Assembly: GCF_028769735.1 (NCBI RefSeq)
Contig: NC_088175.1
Coordinates: forward strand, 1 to 64,000
DNA: 64,000 bases
Source: Zonotrichia leucophrys gambelii
Lineage: Eukaryota; Chordata; Aves; Passeriformes; Passerellidae
Reading direction: 5' to 3'
Both the position numbers and the translations under genes were made by a program. The notes under the pieces were generated by a model that was not told the DNA's origin, made no database searches, and saw nothing but the letters and a program-made list of their open reading frames with translations. Of the stretch, positions 20,191-33,620 are shown one piece after another (position 1 is the stretch's first letter; every line of letters starts with the position of its first letter).

Positions 20191-23100
20191 AACATACAGA
20201 TGAGAGCAAGCAGGAGCTCGAGTTGGAAGTTCAGTATTTGAAGTGTTAGTTCTGATTGCTTTCTCAGATAAATTGCTTTCCTTTGGGGTGGGTGGCTGAT
20301 TCTGTGCACTGAGCACTAAATTCTGCTTGGAAGAGGTGAACTGTGTTTGATATAGGAGAGTATATAAATGTAGCTTTCCATGTTTCAATGGCTGCCTCCT
20401 TTTTTGCAAGCTGGCCTTGGAAAGCATACAGAGCAAAATAAAAATAAAGCAGTATTCATCACTGGTAATGAAAAGTACTCCTACTCCGAAAGAGAGAGGA
20501 GTAACATTTTTTACAATTTGAAGTGTGGGCATTTACCAGAGCAGGTCCTGCTGTGTGCTTGGATGGCACCCAGCCCATGTCTCATTGCTGTTTACTCTGT
20601 AAATATTGATTTCCCAATGGGAACAACTGTTGCACAGTACAGCCAGAGTTAAACAACAGCTCTGAAAAAAAGAAGCCAGCCACCCGCATGCCTCACTTCT
20701 GCAGCATTCCTGAGACAAGGCTGTATTTTTATCATCTGCAAAACCAGCTACATCTGCTGTGCTGAGCTATAACTGGAATCCCAACTCCCTCATTATGACC
20801 TCTGTCAGAGAAGCGAGCTAGCTTCTCTGGGGTATAATTTAAATTCTACCCAGTTCCATGGCTTTCCCAAGAAAAAGATAACACCCTGGTGCATGAAATC
20901 GGATGAGAGACTAGCACAGCTCAGCTGCTGTAAGAGGACATGCTGTACGCACAACTTTCCTAAAAGTCCTTCTATGCCACAGGTGTGAATTGCTGCTATG
21001 GATGAACCTTATTGAAAACCATGTCCCACATTTTAGCCTTCTCCTGCACACAGCAGCTTTGAAGTATGGAGCTTTCTCCCTCCACCTGCCTCCAGTGACT
21101 TTGGGTTTGCTGCTTTCTTGGGTGCTGAGCAAATGCTGCCCCTTTGCAGCCCTGCAGCCACCCAGGCAGAGTGGGAGCTCCTGCAGCACTCCCAGCTGCC
21201 TGCAGGAATGCCTGCATTCCTGCCTTGCATCTGCTGCAGCTCTTGCGTTGCAGAGCTGTTCCCAGGACACCTCGCTGGATGCCCTGGCTGTCACAGTTAT
21301 CTGAGGTTTTCTCAACTGGTCTGAAAGGCTTCAAAACCCCCAAGAAGAGGGCAAGGCTCCAAGTTGGACCCAAGCCCAAGTTCTCTGCATTGCTGAATGA
21401 GGGATGCCTCACTCCACAAGGGAAAACTGCAGCAACTCTCCAAGGGACCCTTCTTACCACCCATCATGGGAGGTTGTTCCCCTGCCAATGTGTCCTAAAA
21501 CCAAATATGAAGATAAAATACTACTTTGGTGGCATTTTCTTTTTAGGAAGATCATTTCTGCACCCTCTGACTTCAAAGAAGAATTCCTGAAAACAGGGAA
21601 GTAATGCCAACACCATCTTTGCTTTGCTCTGACGAGGAGTCCTAGAAGGAGAAATGGTTTTCATTTCTCATTTCTCTCAGTTTTGTCACATCTGTTAACG
21701 GGATTCAATTAAGCTGCCAGAAATGATAAGCATTTAAAGGGACATCAGCCATCACTCCTCACTACCAGACAAAATCTTTGTCATGTCAGCGGTCATAAAT
21801 CATTGGGATTGTACTTGGGAAGTGTTAGACACTGTAACTCATCACCAGGGCCTATTCAGCTTCCCTCGGGGCACTGTTTTACCTGGTCTGCCAAGGTAAA
21901 TGCCTTGTGTTGTTGGTACACAAGAAAGGAGTAATTGGGTGGTGTAGAACTTATGTCTGTTTGCACAGAAAAAGAAAAAAAAAGAGGTTAAAAAAAGGTT
22001 CCTTCTAAAACAGATTTAAAATTGCAAGAGGTAGGTTGGTCAAAAATCAAATGCTCCATCCTTGGAAAAATGTCAGGCTTTTTAAACACTTAGTTTGATA
22101 CCAAATCAGGGCAATAAAAATGGAAAATATTCCTACTTTTCACAGGACAGTATTTGTTGCAAAGTTCTGGGACACTTAAGCCTTCCATCCCTGCTCAGTT
22201 TGCAGCACACAGATCACTGTGATGCTGGTGCCAAGGAGCTTTGGCTCCTGTTTTTCACCCAGGCTTAGGCAATATATCTCATCTTGCACCCAGAACAGCA
22301 TCATAAGTGATAGATAAATACAGATCAAAGGGGCAAATCTCTGCACCCAGAGTGCCAGAAGATTTAAGAGCAGAGGCAACAGTGGATGGAGATGAACAGA
22401 CAAGAAAACAGAAGAAAGAATACAGGAGTCTACTCCCCATGAGGGTACAGCCTCAAAGCCTTGGGTGCCAGTCCCAGCTTTGATCTCTGCAACCATCACC
22501 AAGCAGGACTCAAAGAGGATGATGAGGTAAGATTGGAAAGAGTAAAATGCAGCACAGGAGGAAACATGAAGGTGTTGGGATTGAACGTGGAGCAAGATGG
22601 TTATGACAGACCAAATCCATGCCTGGCCAGGACAGCATCTACCAGGCCATGGAGAGGAAGCTGTGGAGAAGCAGAAGACAGTTGCAGAGAAATGAGATGG
22701 GTGGGTAAATTGGTGGGGTGGGAAACATCATCTCTCCATGCCACTTCTGAGAATTTGTGCTTGTGATGAGGACAACACAGGCACAGGGGTGGGCTTTGCT
22801 GCATGGATGAGTTGGCAAACAGATGCTAAGAGGAGGGCAGACAGTGGCTTGGGCCAAGATGGGAAGTCTCACCAAGAGCTCTCTGCTGTGGCAAGCCTCA
22901 GGTTTCCTCAGCATCATCCTGGTGGGACTTGTCCACCACCTCTTGAATTTCCCAAATTGCCGGGGACTTTTCAAACTTCTGTCAGGAACGGACAAGCTAT
23001 GACCCACTCACAGATGCTTTTTTATCCCCCTTAGTCTCTTAAGGGGCTGGTTGCAAATTGCTTCCTGCAATCAGGCTCCTTCCTTGCACACTGGCAGGCC

Positions 23101-26100
23101 AAAACAGCCCCTGAGCTGATGGAGGCTCTGGAAAATGTTGTTTCACGCTTGGCTCTTTCAGCGCCCTGCACCAGGCACAAGAGGCAGCTCGGTCCTTGTG
23201 CTTCATTTCAACACCACCAATATTGACCTTTTCTTTCCTTAATGAGAAGGGATTCAGGGAGGTAGGAGGGACAGGAAAAGAGGTTTGTTCTCTGCTCCTG
23301 CTTTGTGAGGTGAGCAGAGGAAAGAGACATTCAGGGTTTATTTTGGGGCCTTTCACCTTGACATTGCTTGAAAATAGAAGTGCTGGGCAGGAGGGTTTTA
23401 CTGCTTTCCACACTCTGGGAAGGGGTTTTGCCATAAAGCAGAGGAGAGACCCCATTGCACATCAGCTGCTTTTGGGGGTTTTTCCCTCCTCAGTCTGTAG
23501 ATCAAATAATGAGTGCTCAGCAACGGCAGGTTCAAAGTCCACTGTTCAGAGATCAGGGTAGAAAGAATTTGGTCCCTGTGAACCGAAATTCTGTGAACTG
23601 AATGTCTGCCCCTACCTACACTGCCCATGTCCAAAGGTCTCAGTTGGGTCTTTAAGAAGGAGATGTTTTTCTAAACTCCTGTTTCTGGAGTCAGGAAATT
23701 GTGATAGAGGTTTCAATTTTTGGGGTTGTTTCTGCTGCTGCATGTGGGGGGAAAAAACCACTTCATGTCCTGAAAGCACAAAATCTCAATAAAAAGAGAC
23801 AACTTCTTCTACTTAAAAATAAACAAATACGAATGTCATCATTTTGGGAACCTTAATTTACAATTTATGAAGTCTGTGATTAACAGCACTGCATATCCAT
23901 GAGACTTGAGCAGCAGTAAGTGATTTCCCTGGCTTCATTCAGTACCCAAAAATGTAACAAGACCTAAAAACAATTAAATAACTATTTGGCCTCCTGCTCA
24001 CATAAGTTCAGTCTAAGGTGGAATTCCCAGCGAGGATTTCTAAAGGAATTCCCAGTGAGGCAGGTAGGAAAGCCAAAGCAGACATCCAGCCTTGAGCCAG
24101 TGATTTCCAGTTTGTCTCACCACTCATGCATGCCACAGGCAGTGCAGGATCAAGCTCTCAGCAGGTTCTGGCCCCTGCCCCGTGGCAGCCAGTGGTTCTG
24201 GTGCCATCCTTTGCTCCTGCTCCTAATGGAAGTGATGACTCAGGATTTATCAAGGAGCACACCTTCCTCAGTGTGCGAGCAAGCTCCGTGTCATCTTTGC
24301 TTTACCATGGCTGGTGATGCATCAGCCTCCAGGCTCAACCAAAAAATCTCAGTTCTCTTATTTTGTAAACAGAATACAGAAAATAATTTGCTTGGAAATC
24401 ACCAACAGATTAACAACCTCCAGCTGTAACTTTGATGACTAACTCAGCCTGATCTAACTCAGCTGTGCCAAAGTTCTCATTTGTTTAATTTGACATTTTC
24501 CTACGGGTTCTCCACAAGGAGGATGGAGAGGAGATGGGTTGTCAGATGGAGCTGAGGTTTGTTTGAGGTTTATTTTGAAGCTGTGCACTCGATGGGTTTT
24601 GAAGATTGTGCAGATCATGTTAGGATAACCTGCTGCAGACCTGTCTGAAAGGAGAAGTAGAAAGGGCTGATCTAGAAATCAGAGAGACATTTTTGCAAAG
24701 CTGCAGGCCTGCTTTTGAAAAGCAGTGAATTCAGTTCCACACTCACAAAAAGAAGTCTCCAAGTTAAACACTTCTAATATCTAAGTCAATTCCAGCCTGT
24801 TTTCAACATGAAGGCATGTGTAAGCTTTTGTATCAGAAAAAAAAAGCAGGATAAAAAATTGAAATGCGGATCTGTATTTCTCATGGCCTTCAGATTCTTT
24901 GTTTCTCTTCCAGGCTGATTTACTGTGTTACTGTGGATTTATTCAAACTAAGAGGGTCAGCACTTCAAGAAGAACAGCTAGATAAGCCAAATATGCCCAA
25001 TCCAATGCCCTCCATTTTCAGCATTAATTCAGAGCAGCTTGCATGTTGGGCATGGGTGAATAGATCCTGGATGAAGTTAAAAGCAGAAAATTCTCTGTGT
25101 GAGCTCAGGGTACCTTTCACCTCTGCATCACAAAAAGCTGTAATATTCAGGAAAATATGCCCTCTGCCTTCCTTATGGCTGACTTAATATCTAAGATCAA
25201 GTTGTAAAGATACTTTTTGACCATGCAGAGTGTGTCTCTTTGCAGGAAGGGAGAGAGGAGGCTGAGGAACAGCCCAGATCCATGAACAAAGGGAACAATA
25301 GGAACTATTCTGCAGGCAGAGGCTGCTGCATTCTTGAACACATTCACATGGATAAAGGAGATCAAATAAGAACTTCCAAAGCTGCACGATGATAAGAAAA
25401 AAATATTACAGCGCTGTTCTGCAGGCTGGACTGTGCAGTGATTATACAGCAGTTTGTCCAACACAGCTCCCCAGGGCCAAAATGCAATCAGTAACCCTTC
25501 CCTTAGAATCCTGGCTTCTCTGCAGAGCCACAAGAGCATCTGATAATTCCCTGGCCTTGTGCAAAGGCTCAGTGAGTTGAATGTCCGGTTTGTGCACTTT
25601 TCTCACACACAGTGGAGCTGTCAGGGATGCACAGCACAGGCAGGGATGTCCACAGCGCTCCTCTGACACTGATCCACTCCTTGCACTTGGGCAAGACTGC
25701 TTCCAGTCCAAGCTCCAGGAGCTGCTGGAGGCATAGAGGGCACCAGGACTTGGTGCTGGACATCTGCACCCAGGGAAGGTATGTCCCAAAGGAAAGGGAT
25801 GGGTATGGGAGAGACAGGGAGCAGATGGAGCTGGGCTGGTGCTGGCAGCGGCTGTTCAGCAGAAGAGCCCAAGGTGGGATGTAGGTGGGTGTACCACAGG
25901 TGGGGAGAGGGATGGAGATTCCCCTTCTGTGGTTCAAAAGAAGGGACAAATTCAAAATTCATCCCTTCTTGCCTGGCAAGAGCTTCAGTTAGAGGCAGTG
26001 CCAGGGCATTACATTCCTTAGCAGCTCCAGAAAGCTGGAGCTGGGATTTTGAAGGGGAGCCCACAAGCAAATATTATCCAGAGCTTCTTCCAGACAGCTC

Positions 26101-28149
26101 TGGTTGATGTGGAGTACAAACAGCAAGCAAACGAGCAGTTTGTGTTGTAGCTCCATTAGGGCTTCGTGCATGTGCTCTGGGGCTGGCAGGCTGCCCCTGG
26201 GCTGGGCTGGGAAGGGAGAGGTGAGTCTCCCAGATCCCCTGTTTCTCTGCCAGGGCGTTTCCAAGCAGCTACAGATTGCACCACGTCTGACGCAGGAGAT
26301 CCTGTAACCGCCCTGCTCTGCCTCACTGACTCTGAACTCGAGTGTTTATACCAAACCCCAGGGATGTGGCACTGCTCTGAGAGGCTTGAAAGATGGATGA
26401 TGTTAAACATCTCTAAAAGGAGTCCTGGATGTGGAGATGATTTCTGAGCACGTCCAAAGGAGCCTCTTCACCTCTGCTTCCCGCCAGCAGAATCACTCAG
26501 GGCATCTGTGTTATAAACACATGGATAGCAGCCCAATAAAAACAATGGCAGCTTTTATACACAGCCTCCAGTTCAGCCTTCCAGGAGAGACTGCTTCAAA
26601 CAGCAAAGAAATACACATCAAAGCTGGCCCCCAGCATCTGCCAGGTTTGTTGGGGAGCCACAGCATCTGTGTGCTGGGTGCATCACAAGCAGTCACTCCC
26701 CAAGTGGGAATCCTTCTTACAGGAGTGAAGTGGGGAGAGCAGGGCCCTTTGGGGCTGTCAAGAATGCCCCACCTCTGCTGGGCTCAGGTGGGGGATATGA
26801 CATTCCTAGAGCGTCCTGCCCAGGGAGTGGGTCAGGTGTCATGTGGGGCTGTGCTCAGCTCTGGAAACAATGGGTGCCAAGAGCTCACAGGGAGAATGTG
26901 GGCCAAAAAAAACCCAGTGTCATGTGAGTCCCTTTAATCCAGACTGAGCAATGTGCTAATAGGATGGTCAGCAGCTCTGATTGCAAAGAGAGTCACTTGG
27001 AAAGAAATTGAGAAAGTGGAGTGCCCTGTGCCAGAAAAGGTGCTTTGCATCCCAGGGAGGAGCTGGTTGTCTGAGGGGTCAGGCTGTCAGCTCCTGTTTT
27101 CCATGACAAGGTCATAAGGATAGGGCAAAGGTGAATGGATTCTCAGCTGCTGTCATCCCCCACAGTCATCCTCTGCAGTGACACAAAGTCAGAGGAAAAT
27201 CTGGACTTGGTTACATCACTAGCACACAGTGCAGGACCTCCCAGGCAGCCCTTCCAGGAGCCAACTCCTTGTACCCAGGACTGGTTCTCTGGGCTGCCAC
27301 AGCTTTGCAGTGGCCCAGGTGCTGTCTTGGCTGATGAGCAAGGCCAAAGCCAAGAGCCCATGCATTTATCATTAAATCAGTCTAATTCCTTTTTCAGGGG
27401 AGAGTGAGGGAGAATGCCATCTTGTTCCAGCCAAAAAAGCGTTGGTGCCAGCCTGTGCAGGGACAGGATGGATGGCTGGAGACAGACAGGTCATGGGAGC
27501 TCAAGAAAAACACCCTAGTGAATTGTGCCATGAGTGTCAGCTGTCCCTGGGCCAGGAGCAGCCCTGGCAGAGCCAGCACAGCAGGTAACAGGACACAAAC
27601 AGTCCATTGCCTGGGCTGAAATTCTAGAAAATTATCTTTCCACACTATTAGCATCTGGTAGGTCACTCAAAACACCTACAGCTTCCATGAGCCAAAAAGA
27701 CCTCACTGGCAAGGGTACTTTTGTCCTGGTACTCCTTCTACACAGGATCTTTGCTCCTGTAAAAAGCAAATGTTTTCTGACAAACTGCTGTTACTGTTTC
27801 AGCGAAAGCTTTGAGTGTTCTTGACTCAGTGTAAATAAATAATGTTGAAAGAATAATACAGAGCTAATAAAGCTATTATCTGGGAATATTGCAGCCTAAT
27901 CTTCAGCTCAATGAAGATAATGAGTGCTGAATCATGCCTGGAGCATCCTAAGTAGCAGTGGTTTTGATAAAGGATAGGAGCAGATTTTTGGTCTCACCCT
28001 GTTGCTTGCCTATAGATTTCTGGAGTGATCTGTGTGGGTCCTTAAGCTGGCCATGGGTCCACATTTCTCCTGGTGGCAGAGCTGGCTCAGCCTCCCATCA
28101 CCTTCATCCTGGAATGGCCTAGGGAACTGGCTGGCTTGGCCACAGCAGT
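20191..28149. other. Non-coding DNA
   Basis: About 8 kb without a gene I can support. Many ORFs of 60-170 codons occur, but none shows a domain or starts next to convincing splice or promoter signals. Short A-runs lie near 21967-21992 and 24838-24847. No satellite or CR1 tail recognised. Confidence 0.5.
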
Positions 28150-28154
28150 GTGAC

Positions 28155-28450
28155 CAAGCAAGTGGCACATGGCTCTGGAGCAGGATGGAGATGCCATCCC
28201 CAAAGACAATGCCATGTCACACAGACACTGCTAGACCCACAGGGTGGCTGTGTGTCACCAAAGGGGATCAGCCTTCCCCATACAACTGATTCCCACGAGG
28301 GAATCATGGCACATGGCCCTGGAGCAGGATGATGGGGATGCCATCCCCAAAGACAATGCCATGTCACACAGTCTCTGCTGGACCCACAGGGTGGCTGCGT
28401 GTCACCAAAGAGGATCAGCCTTCCCCATACAACTGATTCCGATGAGGAAG
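28155..28450. repeat. 147-bp tandem duplication
   Basis: GGCACATGG..CTGGAGCAGGATG begins at 28164 and again at 28308; TACAACTGATTCC occurs at 28281 and 28428. The two copies differ at a handful of sites plus a small insertion in copy 2. Shared words include CCATCCCCAAAGACAATGCCATGTCACACAG and GGATCAGCCTTCCCCATACAACTG. No coding role seen. Confidence 0.9.
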
Positions 28451-31400
28451 GGCCTCCATCTGTACCCCACAGATGTATGGGCTGCAACTGCAGCTGGGGA
28501 AGGACACTGGCCTTGGCTGTTCAGGCACAGTGAAACCTTTCCACACCTTTCCCTGGGGCTCCTGTGATGGTGAGCCCATGGCCTGAGCAAATTCCTGCTT
28601 GTAAAATCCTTTATCCTCGCAGAAAGGCAGACACAGTGCAAAGGGTTTGCAGGGGCTGGACTCAGTGGTGTTTTGGAGCTTACATTGTCATTTGCAAGGA
28701 GCAGAGTGTGGCAGGAACAGGCTGCTAAATGGACAGCTTTGCAGCAAGCAGCCGTCCCAAAATAAAACACCTCCGGACAAGTTGAGAATACACAAAGGAA
28801 CTGACAGCCTCTGAATCTGGCTTCACATCAAGGAGTCGTAACTTGAAAGCTTTATTTAGACTACTAAGAAAAACAGCTGCAGAAGAGTACTGATGATGTG
28901 CTTTAAAAGGGGATTTCTGCAAGGAGAGAAGTGCTGGACTCCTGCTGGAAGTGGAGCACACAACCCCTTCAAAAAACCCAGCATTGGACTGGAGAGCATT
29001 GCAGAAGGGCAGGATTTGTATTACCTGAAGAAAATAAAAAAACTTCTGGAAAAAAAAAATCCCAAAACAAAAAACCTCACAACAACTTAAAAATAATAAA
29101 AACCTACCTGGAGGAGAGCTTAGGGGAGTCGTGAGCAAGGGATAAGTCAGGGAGTGGATGCAGTGCTTGGCAAGATTTCGGTTTCCATCTGCCCCACACC
29201 AATTCGAGCTTCCCAGTGCTGGGTGGTGGAAATGCTGGCGAGAGCAGCCCGAGCAGCACACGGACCTGTGCAATGTTGGAGAAAAATATTTGCAACTGTC
29301 AAACAGAGCGAGCTTGTTACATACCCAGCAGGGCTCTATCGCTGAATCCCTTTCTGCAGAGCCATAAAGAGCGGGGAGGGGGAGATAACTCCAAGGCGAG
29401 ATTCTTGTGAGCTCATAAATCTCCACAAGCTGGGTCCCAGGACTGATGAAATCACTGGGAAGCCCAGTGGCCTGGTTTCTGCAGCACTGCCCTCCCTGCC
29501 TCCACTAGCGACGGCATCGCTGGGAGAAAAATGGAGCCAAGCTTTTGGGAGAGGGGTGGCGTTTTCCGAGCAACGGGGAAGCTGTTACAGCCCAGGGCTT
29601 TCTTAGGATGAAATGATTTAAGCACCTCTCTGGCATCCTGCTGATCTTTTGGAGGCGGGGAGCCCGATAGCTGAGACTCCTCGGGATGATAATTGTGGTG
29701 TATTTGTAGAATCAAAGGTTTCCCCTTGGAGCGGGGCCAGCAAGCTTTGGGAAGAAGAATGGATCCAATACAAAGGGGTTTTTTAAAAGCCCATTAAGTC
29801 GCCTAGGGGCTGAGCTCAGATTCCCACCGCCTCGGCAGCCAGGGCTCAGGGAGCAAGGTTTCATTCCCATCCCCTTTGCCCAAGTGGGAAAGTCCTTCTT
29901 CCCCATTCCTCCCTTTCCCAGGTCTCCAGAGAAAGGGGGATCATGCTGGGGTCTGGGTGCAGCCCCTGGTCCTGGAGGGAACTGGGGGCTGCCATCTCCT
30001 TCTCCTGCACCCCAACAGCCCAGCTGGCCATGGTGAGGCTGAGTCGGGGTTTTGAGGCTCCTGGGATACCCATGGCTGGGAGTTGCATGAAACCTGTGAG
30101 AGCTGGTGTGTGTTTGAGCCCTATGCTCATCATTTGCACTGTCCCTCACACATAAACCAGCATCTGGGAGATATTGAGACACTCCCAAGATCAAATCTCA
30201 CTCCCAACTTGCCATTGGTCAAAACAGGGACAGAGCTGGAGGGGCTGGGGGATCTTCTCCAAGGCAAGTCCATGTCCCAAATATAATCTCTGGAGGGACA
30301 GAGGTGCTGCAGATACTGTGGAAACGGCTGAACCGTGCATGCCCATCCCCTCCCAGTGACACTGCCTTGGGGGATGCTTGGGGCAGTCCTCAACATCCCA
30401 ACCCCCCAGGCTGGCTCTGTCCTGTACCTAAGTCACCATCCCAGTCCTTGCACAACCACATCAGGGGATGAAAAGCCAAGCCTGATTGTCCCATCAGCAT
30501 TTCCCTCCTTAAGGGTTTCTGGAGGCAACAGACATCCCTCGGAGTCAGCTCTTACTCATGCCGCCCCCATGGAAAATATAAGGATGGAGTTGGTAATCCA
30601 GCTGTGACTAAGGAGGTTGCAACTGGGGAGGTCCCTCTTGCTGTTGTTGTGACTGTGATTTCCCTCTCTGCCAGTTTAGCAACACCCTTGTGTCATCAGT
30701 AACCTGAGGCAGTGAGGGCATTTTCAGGCTTCCATCCACCACAGTGATACAGAGAGGCTGCTGTTACTGCCACACCTCCTAATGCCCCCAGGTGCTCATC
30801 CCTGCACTCCCAGGGGCTCCTCCTGTGCTAGGGAGGTGCTGCTCTCCCAAGGCTGCAACCTGAGTCTCAGACCTCTGAGCATCACCAGCCATGGGCAGCT
30901 TTAAGATACTGAGGACTTCCTGCCAGGATATCAGCCAGAGTCTGTGCATGGACCTAAAACTCCTGCAAGGCAGATGGGGGAGGAGAGGTTTGTGTGCTTG
31001 GCAGAGAAAAGGCTGAGCAGAGGAAAGAGAAGATCTTTCCTGCAGAGTCCAACCCCTTGCCAAGCCAGGAAAACTTTCCTAGTAGGGCTATTGCTGTGGG
31101 TACAGCCTGGATCAGCCAGAGGTGGCTGCAATACCTCCCCATCACAAACATTCCCAGCACAGTGGTTCTGACAGCTGATGGAGCCACAGCTGCATGGAGA
31201 CCCTGGGCTGGAGCAACATCTGGGCAGCATGGAAAAGGGAACATGAGCCTGTAGAAATCCTGCAGCAGAGAAATGCAACCAGAGAGTAACCAGAAGCCCT
31301 CCAGGGAAAACCTGTAAGAAAATCTAGCCAGTCAAGAGAGATGATCTCATGGTGCTTATGTCACCCCAGGAGTGCCCAGGGATGGAGCAGGGAGGCTGGA

Positions 31401-33480
31401 GCAGTCCTGTGCTGCTCCATCCATGCAGGATGTGACCTCTTGGCAGGGATGCAACAGGACCCTGCTGCTCTGCTGGCTGCAACATCACTGTTCAAGTCCT
31501 GTAACAGATCTATCCTGAATTCTGCTGATTATGGAAAAATGCAGCAGCAGGACGTGTAAAAGCCACACTGATGCTCTGAAAGATACCAGGAGCATGTATG
31601 TCCAGTTACACAGCTGTCAGGGATGGGAGAAATATTCCTGCCTGTGCTGCTCGCTGAGTCTTCACATTCCAGCCCTTGTGCTGGGAGGAACAAAACCTCT
31701 TAGCTCTGCAGTTGCTGGAGACAGGAGGCACAGACTTTAAGTCATCTGGAGTCAGGCACTGTAAAAATTTAATGATGCAGGACAAATCAGGGGGACCAAA
31801 ATAGTGAGCAGGATGGAGAGGGTTTTGTGATTTATTGTGCTCAGCCAGGACTTGGGGTATCTGTGAGCCATTCCACCGACTGAGTGACCTTGGCTGAGTC
31901 ACTTTGGACAAATTCTGCCTAGAATTTTCTTAGGCATCTTGCAAAAGTGAAATAGGTACAGGATATTGAATCGTGTCAAAAATCATGAGGATTAAGACAT
32001 TCCAAATGCAGGTAGGCCTTGATGAGGGCTCCTAATTCCTTTGGGTAAGTTTCTTTCCTTAATGGATGGCAGAATTGAGACCCACCTGGTGACCTGGGGG
32101 TGAACTGGGGGTTTTATGCTCCAATAAGAGGCTGGAGGCTCATCATGAGTGTCAGGTGACTTGGCACTTCCTCACTCTGTTGCTGCTACAGATCTGGAGC
32201 AAAGGATGCTCCACTGATAAAACAACAGCCTCACTTGTCCCCATGTGGATTTGTATCCCACTCCCCCAAGCAATGGAGCCAGATCTGGCCAGGCTATTTC
32301 CACCTCCCTGTTCTCCCTTCCTGCAAAGCCTTAATCTGAGGTTTTAAATGGGATTTAAGTGATGCTCTGGCTTTTTGCTGGCCCCTCTGCAAAGGCAATA
32401 AATTCAACCCCTGCTAGATGTGAACAAATAAAAGCAGCTCTCCCTGTAGGCTGTGTGTGCACACATCCCTGTTAAACCCTTCTCTGACAGCCCCAGCAAC
32501 AGCTGGTGGAAATCTGCAGCAGTCTCTGGCCTTGAGAGAGAGGCACTGATTTACATCCCTCTCCCACCCCTTCACTCCTCTTCCTCCTGCCTCACCTCTT
32601 CCCTGGATGCTACCCCTCATCTCACCTCCCTTCCTGCTCTCAGCAGATAAATAACCAAGGATGGGAGGAAGAAAACAGGGCACTGAACTTTCTTCCATTG
32701 AGAATTTGTTCTGGTGGTTTTTGTTATTGTTGTTTGTTTGGTATCTTTTACAACAATTCATGACTTGAGTGCAAGTCATCTCTAGGAATAGGGAGGAGGA
32801 AAAAGACTTGGGCAAAGTCACAGATCCCTAATCAGGAATGGCTTGTTTTCTAGCCGTGTTGGGAAGAGACAGAGACAGAGCCCTCCAGCCACCCTGAACA
32901 ACACATGTTCCCCCAAACCCAGCATGTGAGGCTGGCACAAGGCTGTGGGTGAAGCCTGGCACTGGCAGGACAATCCAGGGAGGAAGATTGACCTTTGGCT
33001 TCGTGAGCAATCAGGAGCTGAGTGTCAGGAGTCTGCCAAAGACACACCAGGTACCAGCAAGATGATCCAAACCAGGGCATGGCCACACCTGCAGCATCTC
33101 CCAGGAGACAGGCAGGAGGATGGATGGCCAGGGCAGCACAGGGGGCTTCTGGCAGCTCCAGGGACCAGTGGAGAGGGGAGGAAGGCAATGACAGAGCACA
33201 GAGAGGGGTGGGGTGAAGGGCCCTGACCAAGGCACTGCGATAATTTAAAGCTTCCTACACCCCAGCACACTTACAAGTGTTTTATATCTCTCTGCCACTC
33301 ATCTGAGTCATCTGTTTCCCACAGGGCATGGTGTTCTTTCAGGTGGAGCAGCCAGGAGAGGCTGTGCTCTCCCAGCAGAGTGGCTTTAGACAGGGCAGGG
33401 CTGGAGTAAGACCTTGTTATAACTGTTTACAATAAGTCTCACAATCTGCTCTCCAATTATTTCTTACATTTTTTATTTCT
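28451..33480. other. Non-coding DNA
   Basis: No gene supported. A 233-codon - strand ORF at 28725-29426 is the longest here outside GC-rich DNA, but its translation (rich in S, L, C, F) matches no family I know. On the - strand a donor-like CTCCAG|GTAGGT lies at about 29107. 29140-29700 is mildly CpG-bearing. Confidence 0.45.
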
Positions 33481-33484
33481 TAGA

Positions 33485-33620
33485 AAGACCAGCTGGATGG
33501 GGCACTGAGCAACCTGGTCTAGTGGAAACTGTCCTTGCCCATGACAGGGGGACTGGAACTAGATTATCTTTAAGATGCCTTCCAACCCAAACCATTCTAT
33601 GATTTTGTAATATGATTCCA
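33485..33620 (+). mobile_element. CR1 LINE 3' end
   Basis: Contains AGCTGGATGGGGCACTGAGCAACCTGGTCTAGTGG, CCTTGCCCATGACAGGGGG and CTTCCAACCCAAACCATTCTATGATTTT. Confidence 0.92.
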
